From the NCBI GenBank assembly GCA_030603065.1, contig JAUVYN010000006.1, positions 1 through 64,000 of the forward strand: 64,000 bases of DNA, given 5' to 3'. The position numbers were made by a program, and so were the translations under genes. Source of the stretch: Pseudomonas sp. GTDB taxonomy: Bacteria; Pseudomonadota; Gammaproteobacteria; Pseudomonadales; Pseudomonadaceae. Below the pieces are notes generated by a model that saw only the letters and a program-made list of their open reading frames with translations, was not told the DNA's origin and did no database searches. Numbering within the stretch: the stretch's first letter is position 1; each line of letters opens with the position of its first letter. This document shows, piece by piece, positions 57,299 to 64,000 of the stretch.

Positions 57299-57895
57299 TT
57301 AGCCCTGGTCGATGGTCGTGGTGATCTGCCGAGCCATGCTCTGACTGTCGTCGCGCCGGGAAAACCGCGCGGCGAGCTGCCCGTCAGGGTCCATCAGATA
57401 AATGGAGGTGCCATGATTGATGAAATAGGTATCGCCGCTAGGCACGCGTTCGAAGTACACACCGTAGGCGTTGGCCATGACCGCAATGTCCTCTTCGGAG
57501 CCGGTCAGCGCCAGGATCCGCTCATCGAAAAACGCGGTGTAGGCCGCCAGCACTTCGGGCGTATCACGTTGCGGGTCGAGCGTCACGAATAGCGGTTGGA
57601 CTCGACCCGACCGCTCACCCAGCAACTGCAGGGTACGGGAGATGTCGGCGAGGGTGGTTGGGCAGATATCCGGGCAATGGGTAAAGCCGAAGAACACCAG
57701 CGTCCACTCTCCGGCAAAGGTCTCCTCGGTCACCGTTCGGCCGGTGTGATCGGTCAGCTTGAAGGCGCCGCCGATGTCGCTGGCGCTGCGCGCTACCTCG
57801 TCACCCGGAGCAGGCCAGTACAGATAGGCCAGGGGCAGGCCGGCAAGCAATGCGATAAGGCCTGCAAAAAACCAGGCCAAGCTGTCCTTTGCCAT
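57299..57895 (-). CDS. SCO1/SenC-family copper chaperone
   Basis: A 198-residue periplasmic thioredoxin-fold protein with one N-terminal anchor (~8-27). The copper-binding CxxxC is Cys74/Cys78 in FTHCPDICPT, and the conserved His is in NHGTSIYLMDPDG near residue 160. SCO proteins deliver copper to CuA of cytochrome oxidase and act as disulfide reductases. It lies 32 bases upstream of the CtaG gene on the same strand. Together they form an oxidase-assembly pair embedded in the copper-resistance genes. Confidence 0.95.
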   Translation of the reverse strand: MAKDSLAWFFAGLIALLAGLPLAYLYWPAPGDEVARSASDIGGAFKLTDHTGRTVTEETFAGEWTLVFFGFTHCPDICPTTLADISRTLQLLGERSGRVQPLFVTLDPQRDTPEVLAAYTAFFDERILALTGSEEDIAVMANAYGVYFERVPSGDTYFINHGTSIYLMDPDGQLAARFSRRDDSQSMARQITTTIDQG

Positions 57896-58038
57896 GTTCG
57901 ATCTATCCGCCGTAACGATTCATGCTCTGTCGACTGACAAAGGTTGCACCGGGTTCCGCTGGAACCTGCCGGTCACACTCCGGGTCTACCGCCCACACCC
58001 GGCTCCGCGGGGAGCCAAACCAACCGAAGGAGATGCCC

Positions 58039-58368
58039 ATGAACGCTTCCGAATTCGAATCCTGTATCCGCGCCTGCCTGGATTGCGCCGTCGCCTGTGA
58101 TACCTGCGCCGCGTCCTGCCTGCGTGAAGACGACGTCGCCATGATGGCGCGCTGCATTCAGACCGACATGGATTGCGCTGACATGTGCCGCACGGCTGCG
58201 GCGCTGATGGCTCGTCAGAGCGACTTCGCCAGGGCATTTTGCAAATTGTGTGCGGATGTGTGCCGAGCCTGTGGTGAGGAATGTGCAAAACACGACGCCG
58301 ACCATTGCCAGGCCTGTGCCCGAGCCTGTCACGCCTGTGCCGAGGAATGCGAGCGGATGGCGGCCTGA
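58039..58368 (+). CDS. Cys-rich four-helix-bundle copper storage protein (Csp3-like)
   Basis: A 109-residue protein with 19 cysteines, spaced mostly as CxxxC, CxxC and CxxxxxxC along four helices, the pattern of Csp/DUF326-type copper storage proteins that hold many Cu(I) ions in a helical bundle. It starts with MNASEFESCIRACLDC and has no signal peptide, so it should be cytosolic (Csp3-like, not exported Csp1). AAGGAG lies six bases before the ATG; the frame is open upstream to 57922, but that part is unlike the family. It is divergent from the SCO gene. Confidence 0.93.
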   Translation: MNASEFESCIRACLDCAVACDTCAASCLREDDVAMMARCIQTDMDCADMCRTAAALMARQSDFARAFCKLCADVCRACGEECAKHDADHCQACARACHACAEECERMAA

Positions 58369-58393
58369 GACGGATAACTTGACACTGGCGGCG

Positions 58394-58408
58394 CACGTCC
58401 GGAACGTG
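58394..58408. promoter_or_regulatory. Inverted repeat in promoter region of the copper operon
   Basis: CACGT-CCGGA-ACGTG, a near-perfect 15-bp palindrome, lies after TTGACA (58379-58384, a possible -35). It is between the Csp gene and the 58446 gene and is a candidate operator for a copper-responsive regulator; no such regulator gene is in the window. Confidence 0.4.
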
Positions 58409-58445
58409 TAGCATTTTCGACATGAGTCCTGGAGTGACGTCGCCA

Positions 58446-58832
58446 ATGCCCTCTGGCCGCCTGCGGTCCATGCTGCTGCTGTTGCTTATGCTTGTGCTAC
58501 CCGCGCAGGCACTTGCAACTGCGCTTGTGCCCGGTTGTCTGGCATCCATGCCTGCCGGTCATGACCAGTACGATTACATGGACCATTCCTCGGCTCACGG
58601 CGATCACCACGGAACAAGCATGCTTGCCGACCGTGATTCGGTCCAAGATTCTGGCCATCTTCCCTGTCCGTTCTGCTCCGGGACCTGCCACGCCGCCGGA
58701 GCTCTCACCAGCATGAATGCCAATGCTCGGCTTGTATTGCCTGACGCCGGGCCGCCGCCGCTGTTCTACGTTTCCTTCCACGGCTTCGTCGCGGATATCC
58801 CCAAACGACCTCCTCGCGCACATCTCGCCTGA
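58446..58832 (+). CDS. Small secreted His/Cys protein, hypothetical
   Basis: A 128-residue exported protein: signal peptide (~1-24, LLLLLMLVLPAQALA core), then a His-rich part (DYMDHSSAHGDHHG) and a CPFCSGTCH cluster. The pattern resembles DUF2946-type or CopL-like small proteins at copper loci. The ATG at 58446 follows GGAGTGA; an ATG at 58422 adds eight residues and has no ribosome site. It opens the rightward operon that ends with the CusF-like gene. A role in periplasmic copper binding is inferred. Confidence 0.7.
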   Translation: MPSGRLRSMLLLLLMLVLPAQALATALVPGCLASMPAGHDQYDYMDHSSAHGDHHGTSMLADRDSVQDSGHLPCPFCSGTCHAAGALTSMNANARLVLPDAGPPPLFYVSFHGFVADIPKRPPRAHLA

Positions 58833-58892
58833 TTCGTTCCGCTCAGGATTGAGCGGCTTCGTCCCTGTTGGGAATCAGCACGAGAGGTTCGC

Positions 58893-59216
58893 ATGTTCAA
58901 AATGTTTATTCATGGCATCAGGCTTTGCCTGGGCCTGGGCCTGGGCCTGACGACCGTCGCCTGGGCAGATCAACCGCAGCCCTGGGAGGATGTTCCTCTG
59001 GGCTCTGCTTCTTATCAGTCTCCCTTGTCCGCTTACCGGGGTTTCCAGCCACAGGAATCCGGCGATTGGCGAGCAGCCAATGACACCGTTGCAGAAATCG
59101 GTGGGTGGCAGGCCTATGCAGCGGAAGTGTGGGAGGCTGGGCAGGCGCCGTCTGCAGAGGCCGAGTCCGATAGCGACCCGGATGACGGGCCGCTCCATGA
59201 TCACCATCACCACTAG
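58893..59216 (+). CDS. Small secreted acidic protein with His tail, hypothetical
   Basis: A 107-residue protein with a signal peptide (cleavage after TTVAWA, ~25) and an acidic mature part that ends LHDHHHH. The middle has two short Trp-containing motifs (PWEDVPLG and GDWRAANDT) and a final Glu/Asp run. I do not recognise the family; similar small proteins precede a TolC gene and a multicopper oxidase in some copper clusters. The terminal His group could bind copper. It starts 60 bases after the preceding gene and ends nine bases before the next. Confidence 0.68.
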   Translation: MFKMFIHGIRLCLGLGLGLTTVAWADQPQPWEDVPLGSASYQSPLSAYRGFQPQESGDWRAANDTVAEIGGWQAYAAEVWEAGQAPSAEAESDSDPDDGPLHDHHHH

Positions 59217-59225
59217 GGTGCGCCC

Positions 59226-60644
59226 ATGAATGATTTAATGTTATGGCCGCGTGCCCGTCTCGCAGGTCTGGTGGTGGCAATGACTGTTCTCGCCGGGTGC
59301 GCAAGCCTGGCCACGGAGCAAGCTGTTCATCAGGTCAGCCAGCAGAGCGCACCCCTGACCAATGAAAGGGCTCTGCGTCTGGAGCGCGACGCGCAGTCGG
59401 CCAGCCTGACACGTCAGCGTATTGACGAGCTGCTTGCCGAGCCCCTGGCCCTCGAAGGTGCCGTCGAGATCGCGCTGATCAACAATCGGGGCCTGCAGGC
59501 GACGCTGCTTGAACTCGGCATCGTCGATGCGGAGCGGGTACAGGCAAGTCGTTTGCCCAACCCGGGTTTCTCCATCGGCCGGATGACCCGCGGCAGCGAG
59601 GTCGAGTGGGAGCGTGGTCTGCATCTCAATCTGGCGCGTCTGATCGCGCTGCCGATGACCAGGCGAATAGCCGAAGGGCAGTCCGAGCAGACGCAGCGGG
59701 AAGTCGCGCTTGCCGTAATGCGACTTGCTACCGAGACGCGCACCGCCTGGTACAGGGCGGTGGCTGCGGAGCAGAGTCTTGTCTACAGCCGGCAGGTCCT
59801 CGAAGCGGCCGAAGCCAGCGCCGAGCTGGCCCGCAGGATGGCTGCGGTAGGCAATTACAGTGCCTTGCAGCAGGCGCTCGAACAGAGCTTCTACGCCGAA
59901 GCGGCATTGGGACTGCTGGCAGCTGAGCGCGAGCGCAACTCCAGTCGCGAGCACCTGACCCGCCTGCTTGGCCTGTGGGGCCGGGACATCGAGTTCGAGC
60001 TGCCGGCGCGCCTGCCGGAGCTGCCGCACCATGCGCTGCAGCTCCCTGATATCGAGCGTGAAGCGATGGTCAGCAGGCTTGACGTGGAAGCTGCGCGACT
60101 GGCAACCGAACGCATGGCGCAAAGCCTGCGGCTCGGGCGCGCTACCCGGTTCATCAACGTGTTCGAGCTCGAACTTGCCCATAACAGTTCCAATGAGGAG
60201 CCCACCCAGCGTGGCGTGGAGATCACCGTGGAGGTGCCGCTGTTCGACTGGAGCGGTGCCCGCCTGGCGCGCAGCGAGGCGCAGTACATGCAAAGCGTCC
60301 AGCGGGTGGCCGAGACGGCGATCAGTGCCCGCTCGCAGGTGCGTGAAAGCTACTTCAACTATCGCAATGCCTGGGATGTGGCTGCGCATTATCGGGACGA
60401 GATAGTGCCTCTGCGAAAGCGCATCAGCGAGGAGAATCTGCTTCGCTACAACGGCATGTTCATCGGCGTTTTCGATCTGCTGGCAGATGCCCGGGAGCAG
60501 GTCAGCACAGTGAACCGATACCTGCAGGCCCAGCGTGATTTCTGGATCGCTCAGGCCGAGCTCGACCTGGTGCGCTATGGCCCGGTGACGGCCAGCCCAG
60601 CCGTTGCTGCTGCCGCAGCGCCAACTCCTGCCAAAGGACACTAA
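59226..60644 (+). CDS. TolC-family outer-membrane lipoprotein (second channel of the island)
   Basis: A 472-residue outer-membrane efflux protein with a lipobox (VLAGC, Cys near 20). It has two TolC repeats ('LALEGAVEIALINNRGLQATL' near 78, GVEITVEVPLFDWSGAR near 325) and a Pro/Ala-rich C-terminus. Lipidation resembles OprM-type channels. It is followed after two bases by a multicopper oxidase gene and not by an adaptor or pump. It may serve the oxidase region or substitute for the CusC-like channel at 50791; which pump it serves is unknown. Confidence 0.88.
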   Translation: MNDLMLWPRARLAGLVVAMTVLAGCASLATEQAVHQVSQQSAPLTNERALRLERDAQSASLTRQRIDELLAEPLALEGAVEIALINNRGLQATLLELGIVDAERVQASRLPNPGFSIGRMTRGSEVEWERGLHLNLARLIALPMTRRIAEGQSEQTQREVALAVMRLATETRTAWYRAVAAEQSLVYSRQVLEAAEASAELARRMAAVGNYSALQQALEQSFYAEAALGLLAAERERNSSREHLTRLLGLWGRDIEFELPARLPELPHHALQLPDIEREAMVSRLDVEAARLATERMAQSLRLGRATRFINVFELELAHNSSNEEPTQRGVEITVEVPLFDWSGARLARSEAQYMQSVQRVAETAISARSQVRESYFNYRNAWDVAAHYRDEIVPLRKRISEENLLRYNGMFIGVFDLLADAREQVSTVNRYLQAQRDFWIAQAELDLVRYGPVTASPAVAAAAAPTPAKGH

Positions 60645-60646
60645 TC

Positions 60647-62035
60647 ATGGTTTCAAGACGCGATTTTTTCATGGGCGCCGGAGCGATCACCGCCGCGGTA
60701 GCCACCTCATCGGTCAGCCGCTTTTCCCTGGCGGGGCTGCCGGAAGCGGTGATCCAGGACAGGCCCGACACCATGCCGCCGCTGGAACCGTCCACTGGCA
60801 GGCCCTATCGGCCGGTCGTCACCCTTAATGGATGGACCTTGCCATGGCGGATGAATGCCGGGGTAAAGGAGTTTCACCTGATCGCAGAGCCGGTCGTGCG
60901 CGAAATGACGCCAGGCTTCAAGGCGCATCTCTGGGGCTACAACGGACAGTCGCCGGGGCCGACCATCGAGGTGGTAGAGGGCGATCGAGTACGCATCTTC
61001 GTCACCAACAGACTGCCCGAATACACCAGCATCCATTGGCACGGCCAGCACCTGCCCAACGGCATGGACGGCGTGGCCGGTCTGAATCAGCGCGCCATAC
61101 CGACGGGCAAGACCTACGTGTACGAGTTCGTCGCTGCGCGCCCGGGGACTTACATGTATCACCCCCATGCCGACGAGATGGTGCAGATGGCCATGGGCAT
61201 GATGGGCTTCTGGGTGACCCACCCGCGGGAGCCGAGGGAAGACATTGCCGAGGTAGACCGCGACTACTGCTTTCTGCTCAATGCTTACGAGATCGAACCG
61301 GGCAGCCGCACGCCGAAGATCATGGAGATGCTGGATTTCAATATCTGGAGCTTCAACAGCCGTGTATTCCCGGGGATCGACCCGATGGTTGCGCGCACCA
61401 ACGAGCGGGTCCGCATTCGCGTCGGCAACCTCACCATGACCAATCACCCGATCCATCTGCATGGACACGACTTTCATGTGACCGGTACCGATGGCGGCGC
61501 GGTGCCGCCGAGTGCCCGCTGGCCGGAGGTGACCACGGATGTGGCGGTGGGGCAGATGCGCCAGATCGAATTCGTCGCCAACGCGCCGGGGGACTGGGCC
61601 TTTCACTGTCACAAGAGTCATCACACCATGAACGCCATGGGCCACGACGTACCGACCATGATCGGGGTGGACCACCGCAAGGTGGTCACCCAGATCAGCA
61701 ACCTCATTCCCGATTACATGGTCATGGGCGAGCGGGGCATGGCCGACATGGGCGAGATGGAGATGCCGCTGCCCGACAACACAGCGCCGATGATGGCCGG
61801 GGACGGGCCCTATGGCGGCATCAACATGGGCGGCATGTTCACCATGGTGAAGATCCGCGACAACCAGCCAGCAGGGGATTACAGCGACCCGGGCTGGTAC
61901 CAGCAGCCGGAAGGTACCCAGGCCTATGAATGGACCGGGCCCCTGCCTGAACCGGCGCGGTTCAAATCCGAGCCGAGCGGCGTGCCAGCCGCTGAAGTGA
62001 AGGTTCGAAAACCAACCGGCCATGCCGACCACTGA
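60647..62035 (+). CDS. Tat-exported multicopper oxidase (copper resistance)
   Basis: A 462-residue multicopper oxidase. The twin-arginine signal is SRRDFFMGAG, so it is exported folded. Copper ligands: HWH at 130-132, Y-H-P-H at 171-174, HPIHLHGH at 267-274 and HCHxxxHxxxxM at 320-331 (Cys321, His326, Met331 for type 1). These give one type 1 site and the trinuclear cluster. Such enzymes oxidise Cu(I) to Cu(II). The C-terminal ~110 residues are Met-rich (MGEMEMPLP, MMAGDGPYGGINMGG), probably binding Cu(I). AAGGA precedes the ATG. Similar to CopA/CueO-like oxidases. Confidence 0.95.
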   Translation: MVSRRDFFMGAGAITAAVATSSVSRFSLAGLPEAVIQDRPDTMPPLEPSTGRPYRPVVTLNGWTLPWRMNAGVKEFHLIAEPVVREMTPGFKAHLWGYNGQSPGPTIEVVEGDRVRIFVTNRLPEYTSIHWHGQHLPNGMDGVAGLNQRAIPTGKTYVYEFVAARPGTYMYHPHADEMVQMAMGMMGFWVTHPREPREDIAEVDRDYCFLLNAYEIEPGSRTPKIMEMLDFNIWSFNSRVFPGIDPMVARTNERVRIRVGNLTMTNHPIHLHGHDFHVTGTDGGAVPPSARWPEVTTDVAVGQMRQIEFVANAPGDWAFHCHKSHHTMNAMGHDVPTMIGVDHRKVVTQISNLIPDYMVMGERGMADMGEMEMPLPDNTAPMMAGDGPYGGINMGGMFTMVKIRDNQPAGDYSDPGWYQQPEGTQAYEWTGPLPEPARFKSEPSGVPAAEVKVRKPTGHADH

Positions 62036-62059
62036 CGACTTCCGTTCAGGAGCATCATT

Positions 62060-62566
62060 ATGAAACGACTATTGATCGCCAGCCTCGCGCTGGCCATGAG
62101 CTCGACCACCTCCAGCGCCTTTGCCCACGCGCCAGGCACCCACGCAGAGCGCGCTGACATGCCGCCTGAGCAGACTGCCTGGGGCATCGGTGCGGATGAA
62201 GCATCGGTCGATCGCGAAGTTGTCATTCGCATGGACGATGCGATGAGGTTTTATCCCCATCATCTGGAGGTGGCGGAAGGCGAAACGCTGCGGCTTGTCA
62301 TTCATAACGAAGGTCAACTCTTGCACGAATTGGTACTGGGTACCCGGGAAGAGTTGGAAGAACATGCCGAGATGATGGAGCAGTTTCCGAACATGGAACA
62401 CGATGCGCCCTACATGGCGCACGTCGATCCGGGGCAGTCGCAAGACATCATCTGGACATTCAATCGCGCAGGCCGTTTCGAGTTCGCCTGTCTTCTGCCA
62501 GGCCATTTCCAGGCGGGCATGAAGGGCGCGGTGCAAGTCACATCAACACATCAAGATCACCACTAA
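62060..62566 (+). CDS. Periplasmic cupredoxin
   Basis: A 168-residue exported copper protein. A signal peptide (~1-23) is followed by a linker and a cupredoxin fold (~60-165). The copper ligands appear as His in EGQLLHELVLG and the Cys/His/Met loop of ACLLPGHFQAGMKG (CxxxxHxxxxM). The insert with EEHAEMMEQFPNMEHD is Met/His-rich and could bind extra copper. It likely accepts or delivers copper or electrons between the oxidase upstream and the CusF-like protein downstream. AGGAG precedes the ATG. Confidence 0.93.
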   Translation: MKRLLIASLALAMSSTTSSAFAHAPGTHAERADMPPEQTAWGIGADEASVDREVVIRMDDAMRFYPHHLEVAEGETLRLVIHNEGQLLHELVLGTREELEEHAEMMEQFPNMEHDAPYMAHVDPGQSQDIIWTFNRAGRFEFACLLPGHFQAGMKGAVQVTSTHQDHH

Positions 62567-62581
62567 ACTGAGGGTATAACC

Positions 62582-62908
62582 ATGAACAAATATTCCATTG
62601 CCGCGTTGATGGGTGCGGGTCTACTGATTGCCATGTCCGTGCAAGCCGGCGCTGATGCGCCGATGAGTGAAGGGGAGGTAAGACGACTGGCGGAGGATCG
62701 CGTTACCTTGCGCCACGGCCCCATCGACAACCTGAAAATGCCACCCATGACTATGGTGTTCAGGGTTAGTGATGCTGCACAGCTGGAAGGGCTGGAAGTG
62801 GGCGATGCGGTGAGGTTTCGGGCAGAGCAGCAGGAAGGCAGCTACGTCATTACAGCTTTGAAGAAGGCGAAAGATGCAGAGGTTGACGAGCACGCACGGC
62901 ATCACTAG
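62582..62908 (+). CDS. CusF-like periplasmic copper chaperone
   Basis: A 108-residue exported protein: signal peptide to ~24, then a small OB-fold domain. The copper ligands align with CusF as His45, Met56 and Met58. The position of CusF Trp44 (the cation-pi residue) is Met53, the same change as in the CusF-like domain of CusB at 53306 onward. CusF carries Cu(I)/Ag(I) to the CusCBA pump. It ends with a His-containing tail (HARHH). It closes the operon 58446-62908. Confidence 0.9.
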   Translation: MNKYSIAALMGAGLLIAMSVQAGADAPMSEGEVRRLAEDRVTLRHGPIDNLKMPPMTMVFRVSDAAQLEGLEVGDAVRFRAEQQEGSYVITALKKAKDAEVDEHARHH

Positions 62909-62993
62909 AAGCGCGGTTCACCATAGCGTTTTCGTCAGTAGCCCAGGCCGGGGTTCGCCTGCTGAGCCATAGCGATTAAGCGGAGAGACAATC

Positions 62994-64000
62994 TTGGTCG
63001 CTGAGAGGGACATTATAAGTCGGACCACTAAGGGGCGCCGCCCATGGCGGCGCTGGCTGATGTGGGCGAGCCTCTTTCACTTCGTCGGGTTTGCGTCATC
63101 TGTCGATGCCTTGATGTCAACACGCACCTCCCAGGGTGCCGTGGCCTGGATAGTATCGTTGAATGCACTGCCGTATGTGGCAGTGCCAGCCTATTGGGTG
63201 TTTGGACGAACCAAGTTTCAGGGGTACGTCAACGCCCGGCGTGACGAGGATTCCGAACTGGGTCAGGCGCTTCTGACAAAGATGACTGAGCTAAGGCGGC
63301 AGCGCGCAGAGCTGAATCATGACAACAAGCATTTGGCGGGCGTGGAGCGCCTTGCCAAGCTGCCGTTTCTTCAGGGTAACGAGGTGTCGCTGCTGATTGA
63401 TGGAGAAGATACCTTTGCCAGTCTGTTTGCCGGCATAGAAGCTGCCGAGCGCTACTTACTTGTACAGTTTTATATCGTTCGGGCTGATGATGTGGGCATT
63501 GCCCTGCAAACGCGCCTGATCGAAAAGGCTCGGGAGGGGGTGGACGTCTACTTTTTATACGATGAAGTTGGTAGCTACGCGCTGCCTGCTGACTACCTCC
63601 GGGCGATGCGCGAAGCAGGGATCCAGGTGCATCGCTTTCATTCGACCCGCGGCGCGGGGAACCGATTTCAGTTGAATTTTCGCAATCACCGTAAAATCGT
63701 AGTGGCTGACGGTGCCCGTGCATGGGTAGGAGGCTTCAATATTGGCAATGAATACCTGCAAGGCCATTCGACACTGGGTCCCTGGCGTGACACCCACTTG
63801 TTGGTCGAAGGGCCGGCAGCGCTGGCGTTGCAACTGGTCTTCAGTGAGGACTGGCACTGGGCGACCGAGGAGATACTCGATCTGCCATGGGAGCCCAGTG
63901 TCCCCGGTCACCATACCGTTCCTGTTTTGATACTGCCGTCGGGGCCGGCAGACAGTTTCGACACTGCCAGTTTGATGGTTCAACAGGCGATTCACTCTGC
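62994..64000 (+). CDS. cls: Cardiolipin synthase, 5' part (cut by window end)
   Basis: The frame is open from a TTG at 62994 to the end, 335 codons so far; the gene continues outside. GGAG lies eight bases before the TTG. Two N-terminal spans (~22-45, ~50-70) and a PLDc_N region are followed by a basic helical linker and the first HKD motif: His232/Lys234/Asp239 in NHRKIVVAD, then the WVGGFNIGNEY segment. The second HKD motif lies beyond the window. It is a third PLD-superfamily gene in this window, with a sequence distinct from the ClsA at 38478. Confidence 0.9.
   Translation, partial: MVAERDIISRTTKGRRPWRRWLMWASLFHFVGFASSVDALMSTRTSQGAVAWIVSLNALPYVAVPAYWVFGRTKFQGYVNARRDEDSELGQALLTKMTELRRQRAELNHDNKHLAGVERLAKLPFLQGNEVSLLIDGEDTFASLFAGIEAAERYLLVQFYIVRADDVGIALQTRLIEKAREGVDVYFLYDEVGSYALPADYLRAMREAGIQVHRFHSTRGAGNRFQLNFRNHRKIVVADGARAWVGGFNIGNEYLQGHSTLGPWRDTHLLVEGPAALALQLVFSEDWHWATEEILDLPWEPSVPGHHTVPVLILPSGPADSFDTASLMVQQAIHS

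Noticed and set aside
59241..62032. Long minus-strand frames opposite the TolC lipoprotein and the multicopper oxidase
   Set aside because: The plus-strand genes carry clear motifs and ribosome sites; the antisense products are unlike any family.

Overview
The window is a 64 kb piece of a high-GC gammaproteobacterial chromosome, most likely from Pseudomonadaceae (Pseudomonas sensu lato, perhaps the Stutzerimonas or Halopseudomonas branches). This rests on recognisable Pseudomonas-type core proteins (IF-1, Bpt, Aat, FtsK, LolA, RarA, SerS, CysG, TusDCBE) in an order close to the one I recall from P. aeruginosa. No insertion sequence, CRISPR array or rRNA was seen. There is one tRNA, tRNA-Ser(UGA), with a clear promoter and terminator.

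Layout. (1) 1-7183: the 3' end of a type VI secretion vgrG, a DUF4123 chaperone, a 1,293-residue VasX-like toxin with hydrophobic segments, and two membrane proteins that are immunity candidates; parts are AT-rich. (2) 7268-18141: a small membrane protein, an AI-2E-family permease, infA, bpt-aat, then ftsK-lolA-rarA-serS-cysG. (3) 18242-36879: an accessory block between cysG and the tus genes. It holds a 7TMR-DISM diguanylate cyclase whose signal peptide lacks a standard start codon, corA, a glutamine amidotransferase, a lipocalin, a cstA/CC-terminal small protein/ArsA-like ATPase module, a TetR-controlled RND pump, a membrane protein plus winged-helix regulator pair, and exbB-exbD-tonB followed by a large lipoprotein of unknown function. 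(4) 36948-42460: two convergent phospholipase D-family genes, tusDCBE, a Bax-inhibitor-1 family gene and tRNA-Ser. (5) 42550-49843: a second diguanylate cyclase and a four-gene leftward operon (hybrid kinase, cheR, cheB, response-regulator/kinase), with a 4-base overlap at every junction. (6) 50290-62908: a copper/silver island with a CusCBA-type efflux pump, a CtaG-like and a SCO protein, a cytosolic Cys-rich copper-storage protein, small secreted His/Cys proteins, a second TolC-like lipoprotein, a Tat-exported multicopper oxidase, a cupredoxin and a CusF-like chaperone. (7) 62994-end: a cardiolipin synthase cut by the window edge.

How they work together. The copper genes cover oxidation, chaperoning, efflux and storage of copper, with oxidase-assembly proteins beside them. 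The signalling operon resembles a chemotaxis methylation pair without receptors, CheA or CheW, so it is probably a non-chemotaxis phosphorelay. The most novel-looking units are the T6SS toxin with its immunity candidates, the lipoprotein attached to the ExbBD-TonB operon, and the CstA/CC-tail/ArsA module. All family calls come from reading the sequence and from memory; no database search was run.
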